A DNA stretch of 64,000 nucleotides from Dermacoccus nishinomiyaensis (GCF_900447535.1 NZ_UFXX01000001.1:1054001-1118000); one strand, 5' to 3'; positions 34,983 to 44,377 are shown, counted from the stretch's first letter. Translations and numbers: made by a program. The notes: generated by a model from the sequence alone, not told the origin.

Positions 34983-35395
34983 GCCGAGCCTTTCTCACAA
35001 AGTTGCCGGAATCATGTCATGAGACACCGGTGTGAGGCCTGGGTCTCCTATCGGTACGGGTGCAGCGTCGCACGTACACGCTGAGGCGAGTCACCGACTG
35101 CTGCGATGGTGCTGAACCCAGCGATTCCCCGAAAAGGACCACCCCGTCACGCTGAGCATGGACAACGCCGGCGCCCAGGTCGCCAGCACGAACGACGGCT
35201 GGAAGGAGCACCTCAGCTACTGGGGTTGAGCCCAGACCAAGGGTGCGCCCCCGCTGCCATGAGAACCCACCAGCGCCCAAGGAACCGCCAGCCAAACGCA
35301 ACCAAACCGTTAGCCAGATCTCACTACCGCCACCTGCGATCCACCTATCCTCGTCGAAACGGCCGCGCTGCGGCCATACGAAGAAAGGGCAGGCC
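34983..35395. other. Intergenic stretch with a short unidentified remnant
   Basis: I see no complete gene. On the plus strand about 35145-35229 an open frame reads VTLSMDNAGAQVASTNDGWK and stops after HLSYWG, which looks like the end of a lost gene. Just before the next gene AAAGGG is a ribosome-binding site. Confidence 0.4.
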
Positions 35396-35671
35396 ATGAT
35401 CTTCTGGATCATCGTTCTCGTCATCGTTGCGATCGCTCTCGGCCTCGCGTGGAAGAAGGATCGCGACCGTCGTGCCGTCCATTCCACGCATGACAGCTTC
35501 GGCAACCACGCCGAGCAGCGCCTCCTTGAGGAAGACCACGGCGTCACCATGCACGGCGGGCCCGGCGAATCTGTCGCACCCGCCTCGACCCGCCAGGGCG
35601 AGGGCAGCTCCATCAGCTACTACGGCGGCGGCCCCGCCAGCCACACCAATGGGGGCGGCGGCGTCTTCTGA
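35396..35671 (+). CDS. Small membrane-anchored protein with glycine-rich tail
   Basis: The 91-residue protein begins MIFWIIVLVIVAIALGLAWK, a single membrane span, followed by a hydrophilic, His/Gly/Ser-rich domain ending YYGGGPASHTNGGGGVF. Start ATG at 35396 follows AAAGGGCAGG. The function is unknown. A good terminator hairpin follows the stop. Confidence 0.6.
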   Translation: MIFWIIVLVIVAIALGLAWKKDRDRRAVHSTHDSFGNHAEQRLLEEDHGVTMHGGPGESVAPASTRQGEGSSISYYGGGPASHTNGGGGVF

Positions 35672-35679
35672 TCGCACCT

Positions 35680-35703
35680 CATGGTTCGCGGATGCGAACC
35701 ATG
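35680..35703 (+). terminator. Hairpin terminator after the small membrane protein
   Basis: Perfect 10-bp arms CATGGTTCGC (35680-35689) and complement (35694-35703) with a GGAT loop, 9 nt after the stop codon. Confidence 0.7.
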
Positions 35704-36066
35704 AAACGCCAAGCAGCATGACAAGGTGGGTCGCGTCCTTTCAAGGGATGCGACCACCTCGCTGTCACAGCGCGAACGTCAGAACCTCCTCGTAGCCCGG
35801 TCCTGGGACTGCTGCACGAATGGGTGACGTTGATGATGGAAGGGCCCCGCCGGCGGCGCGTGTGACTCCATAGGTGACTGGCAGGCGCTCAGCTTTGCCT
35901 TGCAACTGATTCGCCCACGTGCCGTCGGTGCGGGCATCCGAGTCTGGTTCGCGCTGGCCGGGGTGAGCATGACTTCATACGAGCTTGGCTGCGACCCCAT
36001 CAACGTCTTGTCTGCCCCACCCCCGGCCAGCGCGTGCTCCCCGCGAAGAGAAGCACGAGTCCCATC
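35704..36066. other. Non-coding region holding the left end of IS110
   Basis: No gene is supported here. In IS110-group elements the left end between the element edge and the recombinase start encodes a structured bridge RNA that pairs with donor and target DNA. This stretch is in the right place for one, but I could not fix the element edge or fold the RNA by eye. Confidence 0.4.
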
Positions 36067-37143
36067 ATGACAACACCTACCCTCGAAGTCACCGCAGCCT
36101 CGCACGTCGTTGCGGGCGTCGACACCCACAGCGACACCCACCACGTCGCTGTCCTCGACTCGGCCGGCCGGCGCCTGGGCGACCACGAATTTCCCGCGAC
36201 CCCGGCCGGATACGAGCAACTTCACGCCTACGTGAAAGCCTTCGGGTCCATCGCCTTGATCGGCATCGAAGGCACCAGCTCCTACGGCGCAGGCCTGACT
36301 CGCTACCTGAGCATCCGCGACGTCCCCATCCGAGAAATCATCCGGCCCAAACGCGCACCACGGCGCGCGGGCAAGTCCGACCCGATCGATGCCTACGCCG
36401 CAGCCCGGCAGGCACTGAGCGAACCCGAAACCCTCCCTCACGCGAAGAACAGCGACGGGCACACCGAGCAGATCCGCGTCCTGCTGGCCACCCGCCGCAG
36501 CGCGATCAAAGCCCGCGTCGCCGCCGCCCGCCAAATTAAGTCTCTGCTGGTCACAGCCCCCGACAGCATTCGCACGCGCTGGCGCGCGGTCAGCGACAAG
36601 GCACTCATCGCCGGCTTGGCCGCGACACGACCGTCTGGCGCCATCACGAGCGTGGGCGCTGCGACCGCGATCACGCTACGGCGCCTGGCCCGCCGGTGCG
36701 CTTACCTCGATCAAGAGATCACCGATGTCGACGAGGAACTACGCGTCCTGGTCGCTACCGCAGCGCCAGCGATGATTGCGACCAAGGGCTATGGCGTCGT
36801 GACCACCGCGACACTGTTGATCACGGCCGGAGCCAACCCGCAGCGGATGCATTCAGAAGGCTCGTTCGCCGCGCTGTGCGGGGCCAGCCCCATCCCGGCG
36901 TCCTCGGGCAAGACCACCCGCTATCGCCTCAACCGCGGTGGCGATCGGCAAGCTAACTGGGCACTCCACCAAATCGCGCTCGTCCGCCTGTCCAGCGACC
37001 CTCGCACCAAGGCTTACGCAGCTCGTCTACGCGGCACTGGGAAAACGAAGAAGGACATCCTGAGATGTTTGAAACGTGCCATTGCGCGTGAAGCCTTCCG
37101 CCTGTTGACCAAGCCCCACCTCGTGCCCCGCACCGACGACCTA
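36067..37143 (+). pseudogene. IS110-family recombinase, 5' part (split by composite element)
   Basis: The N-terminal DEDD domain has VAGVDTHSDTHHVAVLD (first Asp), ALIGIEGTSSYGAGLTRYL (Glu) and AGKSDPIDAYAAARQAL (Asp pair). The Tnp_20 domain has IATKGYGVVTTATLLITAG and FAALCGASPIPASSGKTTRY with its Ser nucleophile, and GDRQANWALHQIALVRL. It is cut after DDL at 37143, where the frame reads a few codons into an IS5 copy. The missing C-terminus is at 44053-44202. Joining the two restores a 408-residue protein. Confidence 0.85.
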
Positions 37144-37969
37144 GGCCGTGTTGCTAAATGCTGGTTCGGGGCCTTCGGGTGATCCTTGAGGCGTGTCGCG
37201 AGATGTCATCACGGACGAGGTCTGGGAGCTGATCCGGGACGTGTTCCCGCCGGTGAGGACACGGGGCCGTCCTCCGGTGGATCGGCGCACGGTGGTCGAG
37301 GCGACCGCGTGGCGGTTCCGCACGGGATCGGCGTGGCGAGACCTGCCCGACCGGTTCGGGAGCTGGAACACGATCTACAAGAACTTCCGGCGATGGGCGA
37401 CCGACGGCGTCTGGGAGGACCTGCTCACCCATGTGCAGAAGCGGGCGTCGCTTCAGGGTGAGATCGACTGGGTCGTGTCGGTGGATTCCTCGATCGCGCG
37501 TGTCCATCAGCATGGCGCGACCCTGCCCCGGGTCACAGGGGGATCCATCGAACTACAAGAAGTCGGGGCCGGAGCCTCCTGACCACGCGATCGGCCGGTC
37601 ACGGGGTGGTTTGACGACGAAGATCCATCTCGTCTGCGACGGGCAGGCCCGGGCGCTGGCGTTCGTCCTCACCGGCGGGCAGGTCGCAGACACGAGCATG
37701 TTCACCGACGTACTCGACGAGATCCACGTCCCCGGCCGAGGGCCTGTGCGCACGAGGCCGGATCGGGTGCTCGCGGACAAGGGCTATCCGTCGAAGAAGA
37801 ACCGGGCCTGGCTGCGCGAGCGCGGCGTCAAGGCCACGATCCCCGAACGGGGCGACCAGATCGCTCACCGCCGCAAGCGTCCGGGCCGTCCGATCGACTT
37901 CGGCGATGAGCAGCGGGAGCGTTACAAGGGCCGCAACGTCGTCGAGCGGTGCTTCAACTTCGTGAAGCA
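37144..37969 (+). pseudogene. IS5-family element, left copy, 3'-truncated
   Basis: It begins with the terminal repeat GGCCGTGTTGCTAAAT. OrfA (37193-37582) starts SRDVITDEVWELIRDVFPP and includes WVVSVDSSIARVHQHG (first Asp). OrfB continues in another frame from the G run at 37538-37542 (GRSRGGLTTKIHLVCDGQ, VLADKGYPSKKN) and stops matching after CFNFVKQ at 37969. The last 28 codons and the right terminal repeat, seen in the other copy, are missing. Confidence 0.85.
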
Positions 37970-37999
37970 GGGTCAAGTGAATCGGCCTGGGTTTCGTTC

Positions 38000-38926
38000 C
38001 TATCGGTTTCCCTGTCCGGCGGTCGCCGGGAGGCCTGATTCGAGGTCAGCGTAGTACGCGTCCTCGATCTCGATCGGGGTGCGCATGCCGAGTTCGCCGT
38101 GCAGGCGTTGATGGTTCCACCACCACACCCATTCGAGCGTCGCGAGCTCGACCTGCTCGACGGTCCTCCAGGGGCCGCGCTGGCGGATCAGCTCGGTCTT
38201 GTAGAGGTTGTTGACCGCCTCGGCGAGGGCGTTGTCATACGAGTCCCCGACGGTTCCCGTCGAGGGTGTTGCGCCAAGCTCGACGACCCGGTCGGTGTAG
38301 ACCATCGACATGTAGTTCGAGCCGTGATCGGCGTGATGGATCAGCCCGTCCAGCGGGCCGTCCGCGCCCCAGGCGGCCATGTCCAGCGCTTGCAGCGGCA
38401 GCACCTCCGCGCGCAGCGTCGCCGCGACGTTCCAGCCCACGATCCGACGTGAATAGACGTCGGTGACGAACGCGACGTATGCGAAGCCCGCCCAGGTGGC
38501 CACATACGTGATGTCTGCAACCCAGAGTCGGCGCGGCGCGTCCGCACGGAACCGCCGCTGGACGAGGTCGCGCGGTAGGGCCTGCGCCTTGTCCGGCCTG
38601 GTCGTGAACACCTTCTTCGACTTGCGAACCCCACGCACTCCCGCGAGGCGCATGAGGCGCTCGGTCTGGTCGCGGCCGATGTCCCACCCCTGCCGTTTCA
38701 GGAGAGCATGCATCTTCCGCCACCCGTAGACGCCGTAGTTCTCCGCATGCAGCCTAGCGACCTCGGGCACCAGCAGCTCGTCGCGCAGCTGCCGGGCGGA
38801 GGCTACGCGGGTCTTCGCGGCGCGATACCCGCGGGACGTGATGAATCCCTGCACTGCCGGGCGCAGCGTCCGGCAGATGAGCTCGACCCCGAACCGCTCT
38901 CGATACTCGTCGATGAAGCGGATCAT
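38000..38926 (-). CDS. IS3-family transposase OrfB, copy B
   Basis: The 308-residue protein has NYGVYGWRKMHALLKRQGWD and the DDE core in WVADITYVATW, HHADHGSNYMSMVYT and DNALAEAVNNLYKTELI. Position two of the usual 'HSDRG' motif reads HADHG, but the catalytic Asp is kept. Ends LPATAGQGNR. The frame is intact, and OrfA stops 5 nt upstream, so a frameshift would make OrfAB. Confidence 0.92.
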   Translation of the reverse strand: MIRFIDEYRERFGVELICRTLRPAVQGFITSRGYRAAKTRVASARQLRDELLVPEVARLHAENYGVYGWRKMHALLKRQGWDIGRDQTERLMRLAGVRGVRKSKKVFTTRPDKAQALPRDLVQRRFRADAPRRLWVADITYVATWAGFAYVAFVTDVYSRRIVGWNVAATLRAEVLPLQALDMAAWGADGPLDGLIHHADHGSNYMSMVYTDRVVELGATPSTGTVGDSYDNALAEAVNNLYKTELIRQRGPWRTVEQVELATLEWVWWWNHQRLHGELGMRTPIEIEDAYYADLESGLPATAGQGNR

Positions 38927-38931
38927 CTCGG

Positions 38932-39243
38932 TCAGGGCCGGTCGAGCTCCTTCGCGAAAAACACGCTCGCAGCCTTGAGGATCTCATTCGCCTTTCGCAG
39001 CTCGGCCACCTCGCGGCGCAGGCGCTTGTTCTCCTCAGCGACATCGCTCGGGACACCGGGCTTCGCGCCGGCGTCGACCTCGCGGCGGCGATGCCACACC
39101 CGCAGCGTCTCCGCGCTCATGCCGAGGAGCCCCGCAACATGCCGCACGGCGGACATCAGATTCGAGTGCTCACCGGAGGCCTTGGCCTCATCGAGCATCC
39201 GCAGCGCGCGCTCGCGCATCTCGGGAGAGTACTTCTGGTTCAT
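38932..39243 (-). CDS. IS3-family transposase OrfA, copy B
   Basis: The 103-residue protein begins MNQKYSPEMRERALRMLDEA and contains LGMSAETLRVWHRRREVDAG (helix-turn-helix) and a coiled coil (EENKRLRREVAELRKANEIL), ending ASVFFAKELDRP. I used the ATG at 39243; the frame is open to 39264. Confidence 0.9.
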   Translation of the reverse strand: MNQKYSPEMRERALRMLDEAKASGEHSNLMSAVRHVAGLLGMSAETLRVWHRRREVDAGAKPGVPSDVAEENKRLRREVAELRKANEILKAASVFFAKELDRP

Positions 39244-39363
39244 CGTGTTCCATCCTTGCTTCAAGAACGGAACGAAACCCAGGCCGATTCAGCCTCAGCG
39301 GATGGCCAACGAATGTGAGGGGAAGTCACGACTCGACTCGAGCACTGGATCGGCATCCTCGCC

Positions 39364-39597
39364 TTGGCAGGAGCCGTTGTTGTTGGTTTGAACCTTGGCC
39401 AGGTCTTCGAGGGGATTGACCTGTTGACGCCCGGCATCGGCACTGCCCTCGGCGCGGCTGCCGGGACCGCGGTGCACGCCGCGAAACAGAGACAGTCTGG
39501 CGATGACTTCGACGCGATTCGAGTCGATGCAACTCTTCTGCCGTTTGCGCTGGAGGGCAACAGGAGCGAATTCCATGCTTGTACACAGGCGGGATGA
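39364..39597 (+). CDS. Small hydrophobic protein, possibly truncated
   Basis: The frame reads AGAVVVGLNLGQVFEGIDLL, then GIGTALGAAAGTAVHAAKQR, giving a glycine/alanine-rich hydrophobic part and a hydrophilic tail. The start is unclear: TTG at 39364 or a lost start upstream, where IS3 ends 25 nt before the frame opens. It overlaps the next gene by 4 nt (ATGA). The function is unknown. Confidence 0.35.
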   Translation: MAGAVVVGLNLGQVFEGIDLLTPGIGTALGAAAGTAVHAAKQRQSGDDFDAIRVDATLLPFALEGNRSEFHACTQAG

Positions 39598-39809
39598 GCT
39601 CACGACGGGACTGGGCGAGCCGGCGCGACCCGCTAGTCGCAGGTGCTCTCGAATTGATCGCGCGGCACGGTCTCGCCCGAGTCGCCGACCAGTACGTGGC
39701 CGGCACTGAGCTGCGTCAGCCATCGCGGTGCGACGACCACTCCGCTGCCGTCCAGTTCAGTGGTGGTCGAGGCGGCGTCGACGCTGACCTCGCCCCGCTG
39801 CGGCCATGA
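39594..39809 (+). pseudogene. TetR-type regulator fragment (N-terminus only)
   Basis: MSSRRDWASRRDPLVAGALE followed by LIARHGLARV resembles the first helices of TetR-family DNA-binding domains. After about residue 30 the sequence (VAGTELRQPSRCDD) is unlike any TetR helix-turn-helix, and the frame ends at 39809. It is probably a truncated gene. Confidence 0.45.
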
Positions 39810-39848
39810 GATCCCAGCGCCGCGCTGACCTTGTGGCATAGAGAAGGA

Positions 39849-39879
39849 CCACCCTCGACAGAAGCGGCGCCGAGGGTGG
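39849..39879. terminator. Hairpin, probable terminator
   Basis: CCACCCTCG (39849-39857) and its complement (39871-39879) form a 9-bp stem with a 13-nt loop, in a gene-free stretch (39810-40094) in which I see nothing else definite. Confidence 0.5.
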
Positions 39880-40094
39880 CGGGCGCGACCTTACGCTGTG
39901 AACCGGTGCACAACCAGAGCCATCGAGTGACCCCCAAGGTCAGGTGGCGCCCCCTCGATGGCGGCGCGGCACCCGGAGCCTAGGAGCCAAGCTGGCCAGC
40001 GTCCGGCGAACCGCGAATTCGCCCCGCGACAAGGCCGCGCCGGATGGCCGCCCTCGGACCGCGACGCTGCGGCTGGCGAGGGAGCGGACCAGGG

Positions 40095-40493
40095 TCAGAC
40101 CGAGGAGAGCGCCCTTGCCTTGATCTGGTCGAACTCCTGCTGGGTAATCGCTCCCGAGTCGAGAAGGGCCTTCGCCGAGGCGATCTCATCGGTCGGGCTC
40201 GATCCGGCGGAGCCGCCGGCGACGGACTTGATGTACTCATCCTGCCGCTGCTGGAGCTCCTGGTGCGCCTCGACCGCGCGGTCGGTCATCCCCCGACCTC
40301 GAACAAGCAGGTACGCGAGCATTCCGATGAACGGCAGCACGATGATGAACACCACCCACAGCGTCTTCGCGAAGCCGCCGAGGTCCTTGCTGCGGAAGAG
40401 ATCTCCGAAGATCCACCACAGGGACATGAACCATGCGAAGAAGATGAAGAGCTCGAACATGGCGAGCAGGAATGAGCCGTTGTCGTCGAACAT
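40095..40493 (-). CDS. PLDc_N-SHOCT membrane protein
   Basis: The 132-residue protein has two hydrophobic segments (about 6-30 and 38-62), between and after which SLWWIFGDLFRSKDLGG and KTLWVVFIIVLPFIGMLAYL match the phospholipase D-nuclease N-terminal (PLDc_N) module. It ends with a SHOCT domain (AKALLDSGAITQQEFDQIKA). Despite the name there is no phospholipase domain. Common in actinobacteria, role unknown. I used the ATG at 40493, with GGAGG upstream. Confidence 0.75.
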   Translation of the reverse strand: MFDDNGSFLLAMFELFIFFAWFMSLWWIFGDLFRSKDLGGFAKTLWVVFIIVLPFIGMLAYLLVRGRGMTDRAVEAHQELQQRQDEYIKSVAGGSAGSSPTDEIASAKALLDSGAITQQEFDQIKARALSSV

Positions 40494-40601
40494 CTGCTGA
40501 CTGCCTCCTGACTGGATGGACGCTGGCCGAGCGGTCCACGCGGACCCCAGCGCACGACGGTTAGGAACAAGGACGTGCCCGGGCCGTCGCCGAACCACGT
40601 T

Positions 40602-41417
40602 AGCGGCTCTTCCTCACCAAGCGTGGTAGCCGGGTTGCGACACGCTGACCGGGTTGGGCTGGTGAAGACGGGCCTGGGACTCCACGATTCGTAGCGACCA
40701 AGCAACGGATCGAGAGGAGTCCCAGGTGAGTGTTGAGGCTACCGTCCTGCCCGCTGCGATGCTCGGCATCTCGGGGTTGGTGGTGCTTGCCGCCGGTGAG
40801 TACGGCGGTGAGCTGGAGCTGTTGGTGGAGACCTCCGAGTCGGTGACCGGGTGCCCGCGGTGCGGGGTGGTCGCGGTGGCCCACGGCCGGCGTGAGCATC
40901 TGGTGCGTGACATCCCCTCGGCGGGGCGGCCGGCGCTGCTGGTGTGGCGCAAGCGGCTGTGGCGGTGCGCCGAACCGGCGTGCCCGCAACGGACGTGGTC
41001 GGAGCGGCACCCGCAGGTCGCGCCGCGGGCGGCGCTGACCGAACGGGCCCGCCGGTGGGCGTGTGAGCAGGTCGGCCGCGACGGCCACACCGTCGAGGCG
41101 GTCGCCGACCGGCTCGGCGTGGGGTGGAACACCGTGATGCGCGCGGTCAAGGCCTACGGCCAGCCACTGCTGGATGCCGAGGACCGGCTGCAGGGGGTGC
41201 GCAGCCTTGGGGTGGACGAGCACGTGTGGCAGCACGCCGGCCCACGGCGTCGCACCGGGTTCGCCACCGGCATCGTCGACCTCACCCCCGGCCGTGGCCC
41301 CCGGGTGCTGGATGTGGTCCAGGGCCGCAGCGGCAAGGTGTACGCAGACTGGCTTGCAAGGCAGCAGCCGGCGTGGCGGGAGCGGATCAGCGTGGCGGCG
41401 TTGGACCGGGCGTGTCA
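40602..41417 (+). pseudogene. ISL3-family element, 3'-truncated
   Basis: The left end (GGCTCTTCCTCACCAAGCG) is at about 40602. The transposase starts near 40726 and has a zinc ribbon (TGCPRCGVVAVAHG, CAEPACPQRTW), a helix-turn-helix (TVEAVADRLGVGWNTVMRAV) and the first catalytic Asp in GVDEHVWQH. It ends at AALDRACQ where IS256 begins, before the last catalytic residues. The rest of the element is not found to the right. Confidence 0.8.
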
Positions 41418-42838
41418 GATGGTCTGTGTAAGCCGTACCGAGAGGAACGGTAAGAATCATGACCATGACCGACGAGAAGACGCCGGGAGGGCCTTCGGGC
41501 CAGGACCTGGTCGAGCAGCTGAAGGCCTCAGGGCAGCTTGATGCCCTGTTCGAGCAGATCGACGAGGGAAGGGTCGAGCTGACCGGGGACGGTGGGTTCG
41601 TGCCCGCGCTGGTCAAGGCCGCCCTCGAGCGAGGACTGCAAGCAGAGCTGACCAGCCACCTCGGCTACGGGAAGGGCTCTGAGGACGCGTCGAAGCACGC
41701 CAACTCCCGTAACGGGACGACGCCGAAGACGGTTCAGTCCGAGGTCGGGCCGATCGCGCTGGACGTCCCCAGGGACCGTGCCGGCTCGTTCACGCCGCGC
41801 CTTGTCCCCAAGGGCCAAAGGCGCCTGGGAGGGCTCGATGACATGATCATCAGCCTCTATGCCGGCGGGATGACGATCCGGGACATCCAGCACCACCTGG
41901 CCTCCACGCTCGGCACGGACCTGTCGCACGAGACGATCTCCAACATCACCGACGCCGTGCTCGAGGAGGTCGCAGCGTGGCAGGCGAGGCCGCTGGAAGA
42001 GTTCTACCCCGTCCTCTACCTCGACGCGATCCGGATCAAGATCCGAGAGAACAACCAGGTCATCAACCGCGCGGCGTATATCGCGGTCGGAGTGGATCTG
42101 GGCGGGGTCAAGCACGTGCTGGGGATCTGGGTCCAGGACACCGAAGGCTCGGCGTTCTGGGCCCACGTCTGCGCCGACCTCGCCAACCGCGGAGTGCGGG
42201 ACGTGTTGATCGTGTGCTGCGACGGGCTCAAGGGCCTGCCGGAAGCGGTCGAGGCGACCTGGCCGGACTCGATGGTCCAGACCTGCGTGGTCCACCTGAT
42301 CCGGGCAGCGACGCGGTTCGTGGCCTACCAGGACCGCAAGAAGGTCGCCGCCGCACTGAAGCCGATCTACACCGCGCCGAGCGAGGACGCGGCCTGGGCG
42401 GCGCTGGTCGAGTTCGAGACCTCCGAGCTGGGGCAGAAGTACCCCTCGACCGTCATGACCTGGAAGAACTCGTGGGATCGGTTCGTGCCGTTCCTCCAGT
42501 TCCCGCCCATGCTGCGAAAGGTCATCTACACGACCAACGCGATCGAGTCGTTGAACTACCAGCTGCGGAAGGTCACGAAGAACCGCGGACACTTCCCCTC
42601 GACGGACGCGGCCGTGAAGCTGCTCTGGCTCGCGATCTGCAACATCGAGGACAAACGCGCCGCCGATCGAGCCCGAGACCGCGGCAAGCCCGCCAGCGAG
42701 CGGAAGGCCCAGGGCCGGCTCGTCGAGGGCCAGATCGTCACGAACTGGAAGCAAGCCCTCGCCCAACTCGCCGCCGCCTATCCCGACCGGATCACCCCCT
42801 ACCTGTGAACACCCCGCTTACACAGACAAATTGACAGG
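41413..42838 (+). mobile_element. IS256-family insertion sequence, complete copy
   Basis: Terminal repeats match over 17 of 21 bases: TGTCA, 4 variable bases, GTCTGTGTAAGC (41413-41433) and the complement at 42818-42838. The element interrupts ISL3 on the left and a regulator gene on the right. Confidence 0.85.
41459..42808 (+). CDS. IS256-family (mutator-type) transposase
   Basis: The 449-residue protein contains SHLGYGKGSEDASKHANSRN, IISLYAGGMTIRDIQHHLAS, the first Asp in PVLYLDAIRIKIRENNQV, the second in IVCCDGLKGLPEAV and the Glu in IYTTNAIESLNYQLRKVTKN. The length and C-terminus are full. It is not closely related to the shorter transposase at 28919. The frame is intact. Confidence 0.93.
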   Translation: MTMTDEKTPGGPSGQDLVEQLKASGQLDALFEQIDEGRVELTGDGGFVPALVKAALERGLQAELTSHLGYGKGSEDASKHANSRNGTTPKTVQSEVGPIALDVPRDRAGSFTPRLVPKGQRRLGGLDDMIISLYAGGMTIRDIQHHLASTLGTDLSHETISNITDAVLEEVAAWQARPLEEFYPVLYLDAIRIKIRENNQVINRAAYIAVGVDLGGVKHVLGIWVQDTEGSAFWAHVCADLANRGVRDVLIVCCDGLKGLPEAVEATWPDSMVQTCVVHLIRAATRFVAYQDRKKVAAALKPIYTAPSEDAAWAALVEFETSELGQKYPSTVMTWKNSWDRFVPFLQFPPMLRKVIYTTNAIESLNYQLRKVTKNRGHFPSTDAAVKLLWLAICNIEDKRAADRARDRGKPASERKAQGRLVEGQIVTNWKQALAQLAAAYPDRITPYL

Positions 42839-43126
42839 CCCCCATCACCGGCGTGGCCAACGTGGCCTCCAGGACACTGGCGGCCCTGCGCGCCACATCA
42901 GGAACCTCTAGCTCCAAAGCACCGGCGATGGCATGCAACATCTCCGAAGAGGGGTCCTTCAACCCGCGCTCGATCTCGGAGAGGTACTGCGCCGACAGGC
43001 CTGCTCGTTCGGCGACATCGGACAAGCGCTCGCCTCGCCCGACACGCTCTTGTCGGAGGACATCACCGAGGGACTCTCTCCACAAGAGCCCGGCCTGGAT
43101 CTCGACCGGACCGCTGAAAGGAACTA
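42839..43126 (-). pseudogene. XRE-family regulator, both ends cut by insertion sequences
   Basis: The minus strand reads LWRESLGDVLRQERVGRGER, then LSDVAERAGLSAQYLSEIER, a clear helix-turn-helix of the Xre/ClgR type, then GLKDPSSEMLHAIAGALELE. The frame enters from IS5 on one side (PFSGPVEIQAG) and runs into IS256 on the other (TLATPVMG). It has no start outside a TTG at 43085. ClgR-like proteins activate clp genes in actinobacteria; this copy is probably non-functional. Confidence 0.65.
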
Positions 43127-44050
43127 GGCCGTGTTGCTAAATCCATTGCAAGGCGGCGGAGAGGCAGAGCCCTGCCGCGTATGACCGGGCGGTCTTGTCG
43201 TAGCGGGAAGCGAGTCCTCGCCACTGCTTCACGAAGTTGAAGCACCGCTCGACGACGTTGCGGCCCTTGTAACGCTCCCGCTGCTCATCGCCGAAGTCGA
43301 TCGGACGGCCCGGACGCTTGCGGCGGTGAGCGATCTGGTCGCCCCGTTCGGGGATCGTGGCCTTGACGCCGCGCTCGCGCAGCCAGGCCCGGTTCTTCTT
43401 CGACGGATAGCCCTTGTCCGCGAGCACCCGATCCGGCCTCGTGCGCACAGGCCCTCGGCCGGGGACGTGGATCTCGTCGAGTACGTCGGTGAACATGCTC
43501 GTGTCTGCGACCTGCCCGCCGGTGAGGACGAACGCCAGCGCCCGGGCCTGCCCGTCGCAGACGAGATGGATCTTCGTCGTCAAACCACCCCGTGACCGGC
43601 CGATCGCGTGGTCAGGAGGCTCCGGCCCCGACTTCTTGTAGTTCGATGGATCCCCCTGTGACCCGGGGCAGGGTCGCGCCATGCTGATGGACACGCGCGA
43701 TCGAGGAATCCACCGACACGACCCAGTCGATCTCACCCTGAAGCGACGCCCGCTTCTGCACATGGGTGAGCAGGTCCTCCCAGACGCCGTCGGTCGCCCA
43801 TCGCCGGAAGTTCTTGTAGATCGTGTTCCAGCTCCCGAACCGGTCGGGCAGGTCTCGCCACGCCGATCCCGTGCGGAACCGCCACGCGGTCGCCTCGACC
43901 ACCGTGCGCCGATCCACCGGAGGACGGCCCCGTGTCCTCACCGGCGGGAACACGTCCCGGATCAGCTCCCAGACCTCGTCCGTGATGACATCTCGCGACA
44001 CGCCTCAAGGATCACCCGAAGGCCCCGAACCAGCATTTAGCAACACGGCC
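43127..44050 (-). mobile_element. IS5-family (IS427-like) insertion sequence, complete copy
   Basis: The 924-bp element has terminal repeats starting GGCCGTGTTGCTAAAT at both ends and TA on each side (43125-43126 and 44051-44052). It is inverted relative to the truncated copy at 37144. Confidence 0.88.
43137..44001 (-). CDS. IS5-family transposase, two frames joined by a frameshift
   Basis: OrfA (44001-43612) gives the N-terminal domain and VSVDSSIARVHQHG with the first Asp. OrfB (to 43137) gives SRGGLTTKIHLVCDGQARAL, VLADKGYPSKKNRAWL (second Asp) and NVVERCFNFVKQWRGLASRY (Glu). A shift of +1 (or -2) at the run CCCCC on the plus strand (43652-43656, GGGGG in the mRNA) joins them. The 865-nt span is one base over a codon multiple. 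The same run occurs in the other copy, so slippage is probably programmed. Confidence 0.85.
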
Positions 44051-44052
44051 TA

Positions 44053-44202
44053 AGGCAGCTGCGCCACGAGCGAGGCGCCACCCTGCTCGACGTCGCCCTC
44101 AGCCTCGGCGCAGAACCCGCACGCATCTCCGAACTCGAACGAGGCCGACGCCCCAACGCCGAACTCGCAACCGCCTACCGGGCCTGGCTCGACGTTGCTT
44201 GA
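44053..44202 (+). pseudogene. IS110-family recombinase, 3' part
   Basis: The frame reads RQLRHERGATLLDVALSLGA, then EPARISELERGRRPNAELAT and ends RAWLDVA. This C-terminal helix-turn-helix tail is known from actinobacterial IS110 recombinases. It joins in frame to the 5' part ending at 37143 if the IS5-bounded segment and one TA copy are removed. Confidence 0.8.
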
Positions 44203-44356
44203 CACCTATAGGAGCATCGTTGAGGTCGTCGACAGCGACGACGGCGTGCGAGGTCGCGAGCTGCTTCGTGATGGCGTGCAGTGTGCTCGCGCGGTGCTGG
44301 GCGACGGCGGCGTGCTCTCGCGCGAGACGAGCTCGAGCCTTGATGCGGCCCGTCGT
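44203..44356 (-). pseudogene. TnpB (IS200/IS605-type OrfB) fragment
   Basis: The minus strand reads TGRIKARARLAREHAAVAQH, then ITKQLATSHAVVAVDDLND. This matches the region of TnpB proteins ending at the catalytic Glu/Asp motif ('VVVEDLNV'), here with VVAVDDLND. Only about 50 codons remain. TnpB-linked guide RNA is not expected to be functional here. Confidence 0.65.
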
Positions 44357-44377
44357 GGGCGTGCCGTGCTGGCCACG

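Larger units (their letters stand above)
37978..39291 (-). mobile_element. IS3-family insertion sequence, copy B
   Basis: The 1314-bp element has perfect 23-bp ends beginning TGAATCGGCCTGGGTTTCG. It is about as long as copy A and its ends are similar but not identical, so these are two related elements. No 3-bp target duplication is seen (AAG and GCC), in line with deletion of the neighbouring IS5 end. Confidence 0.88.

Noticed and set aside
35779-36534. Minus-strand frame of 251 codons overlapping the IS110 start
   Set aside because: It is a shadow of the IS110 recombinase over most of its length and has no motif.
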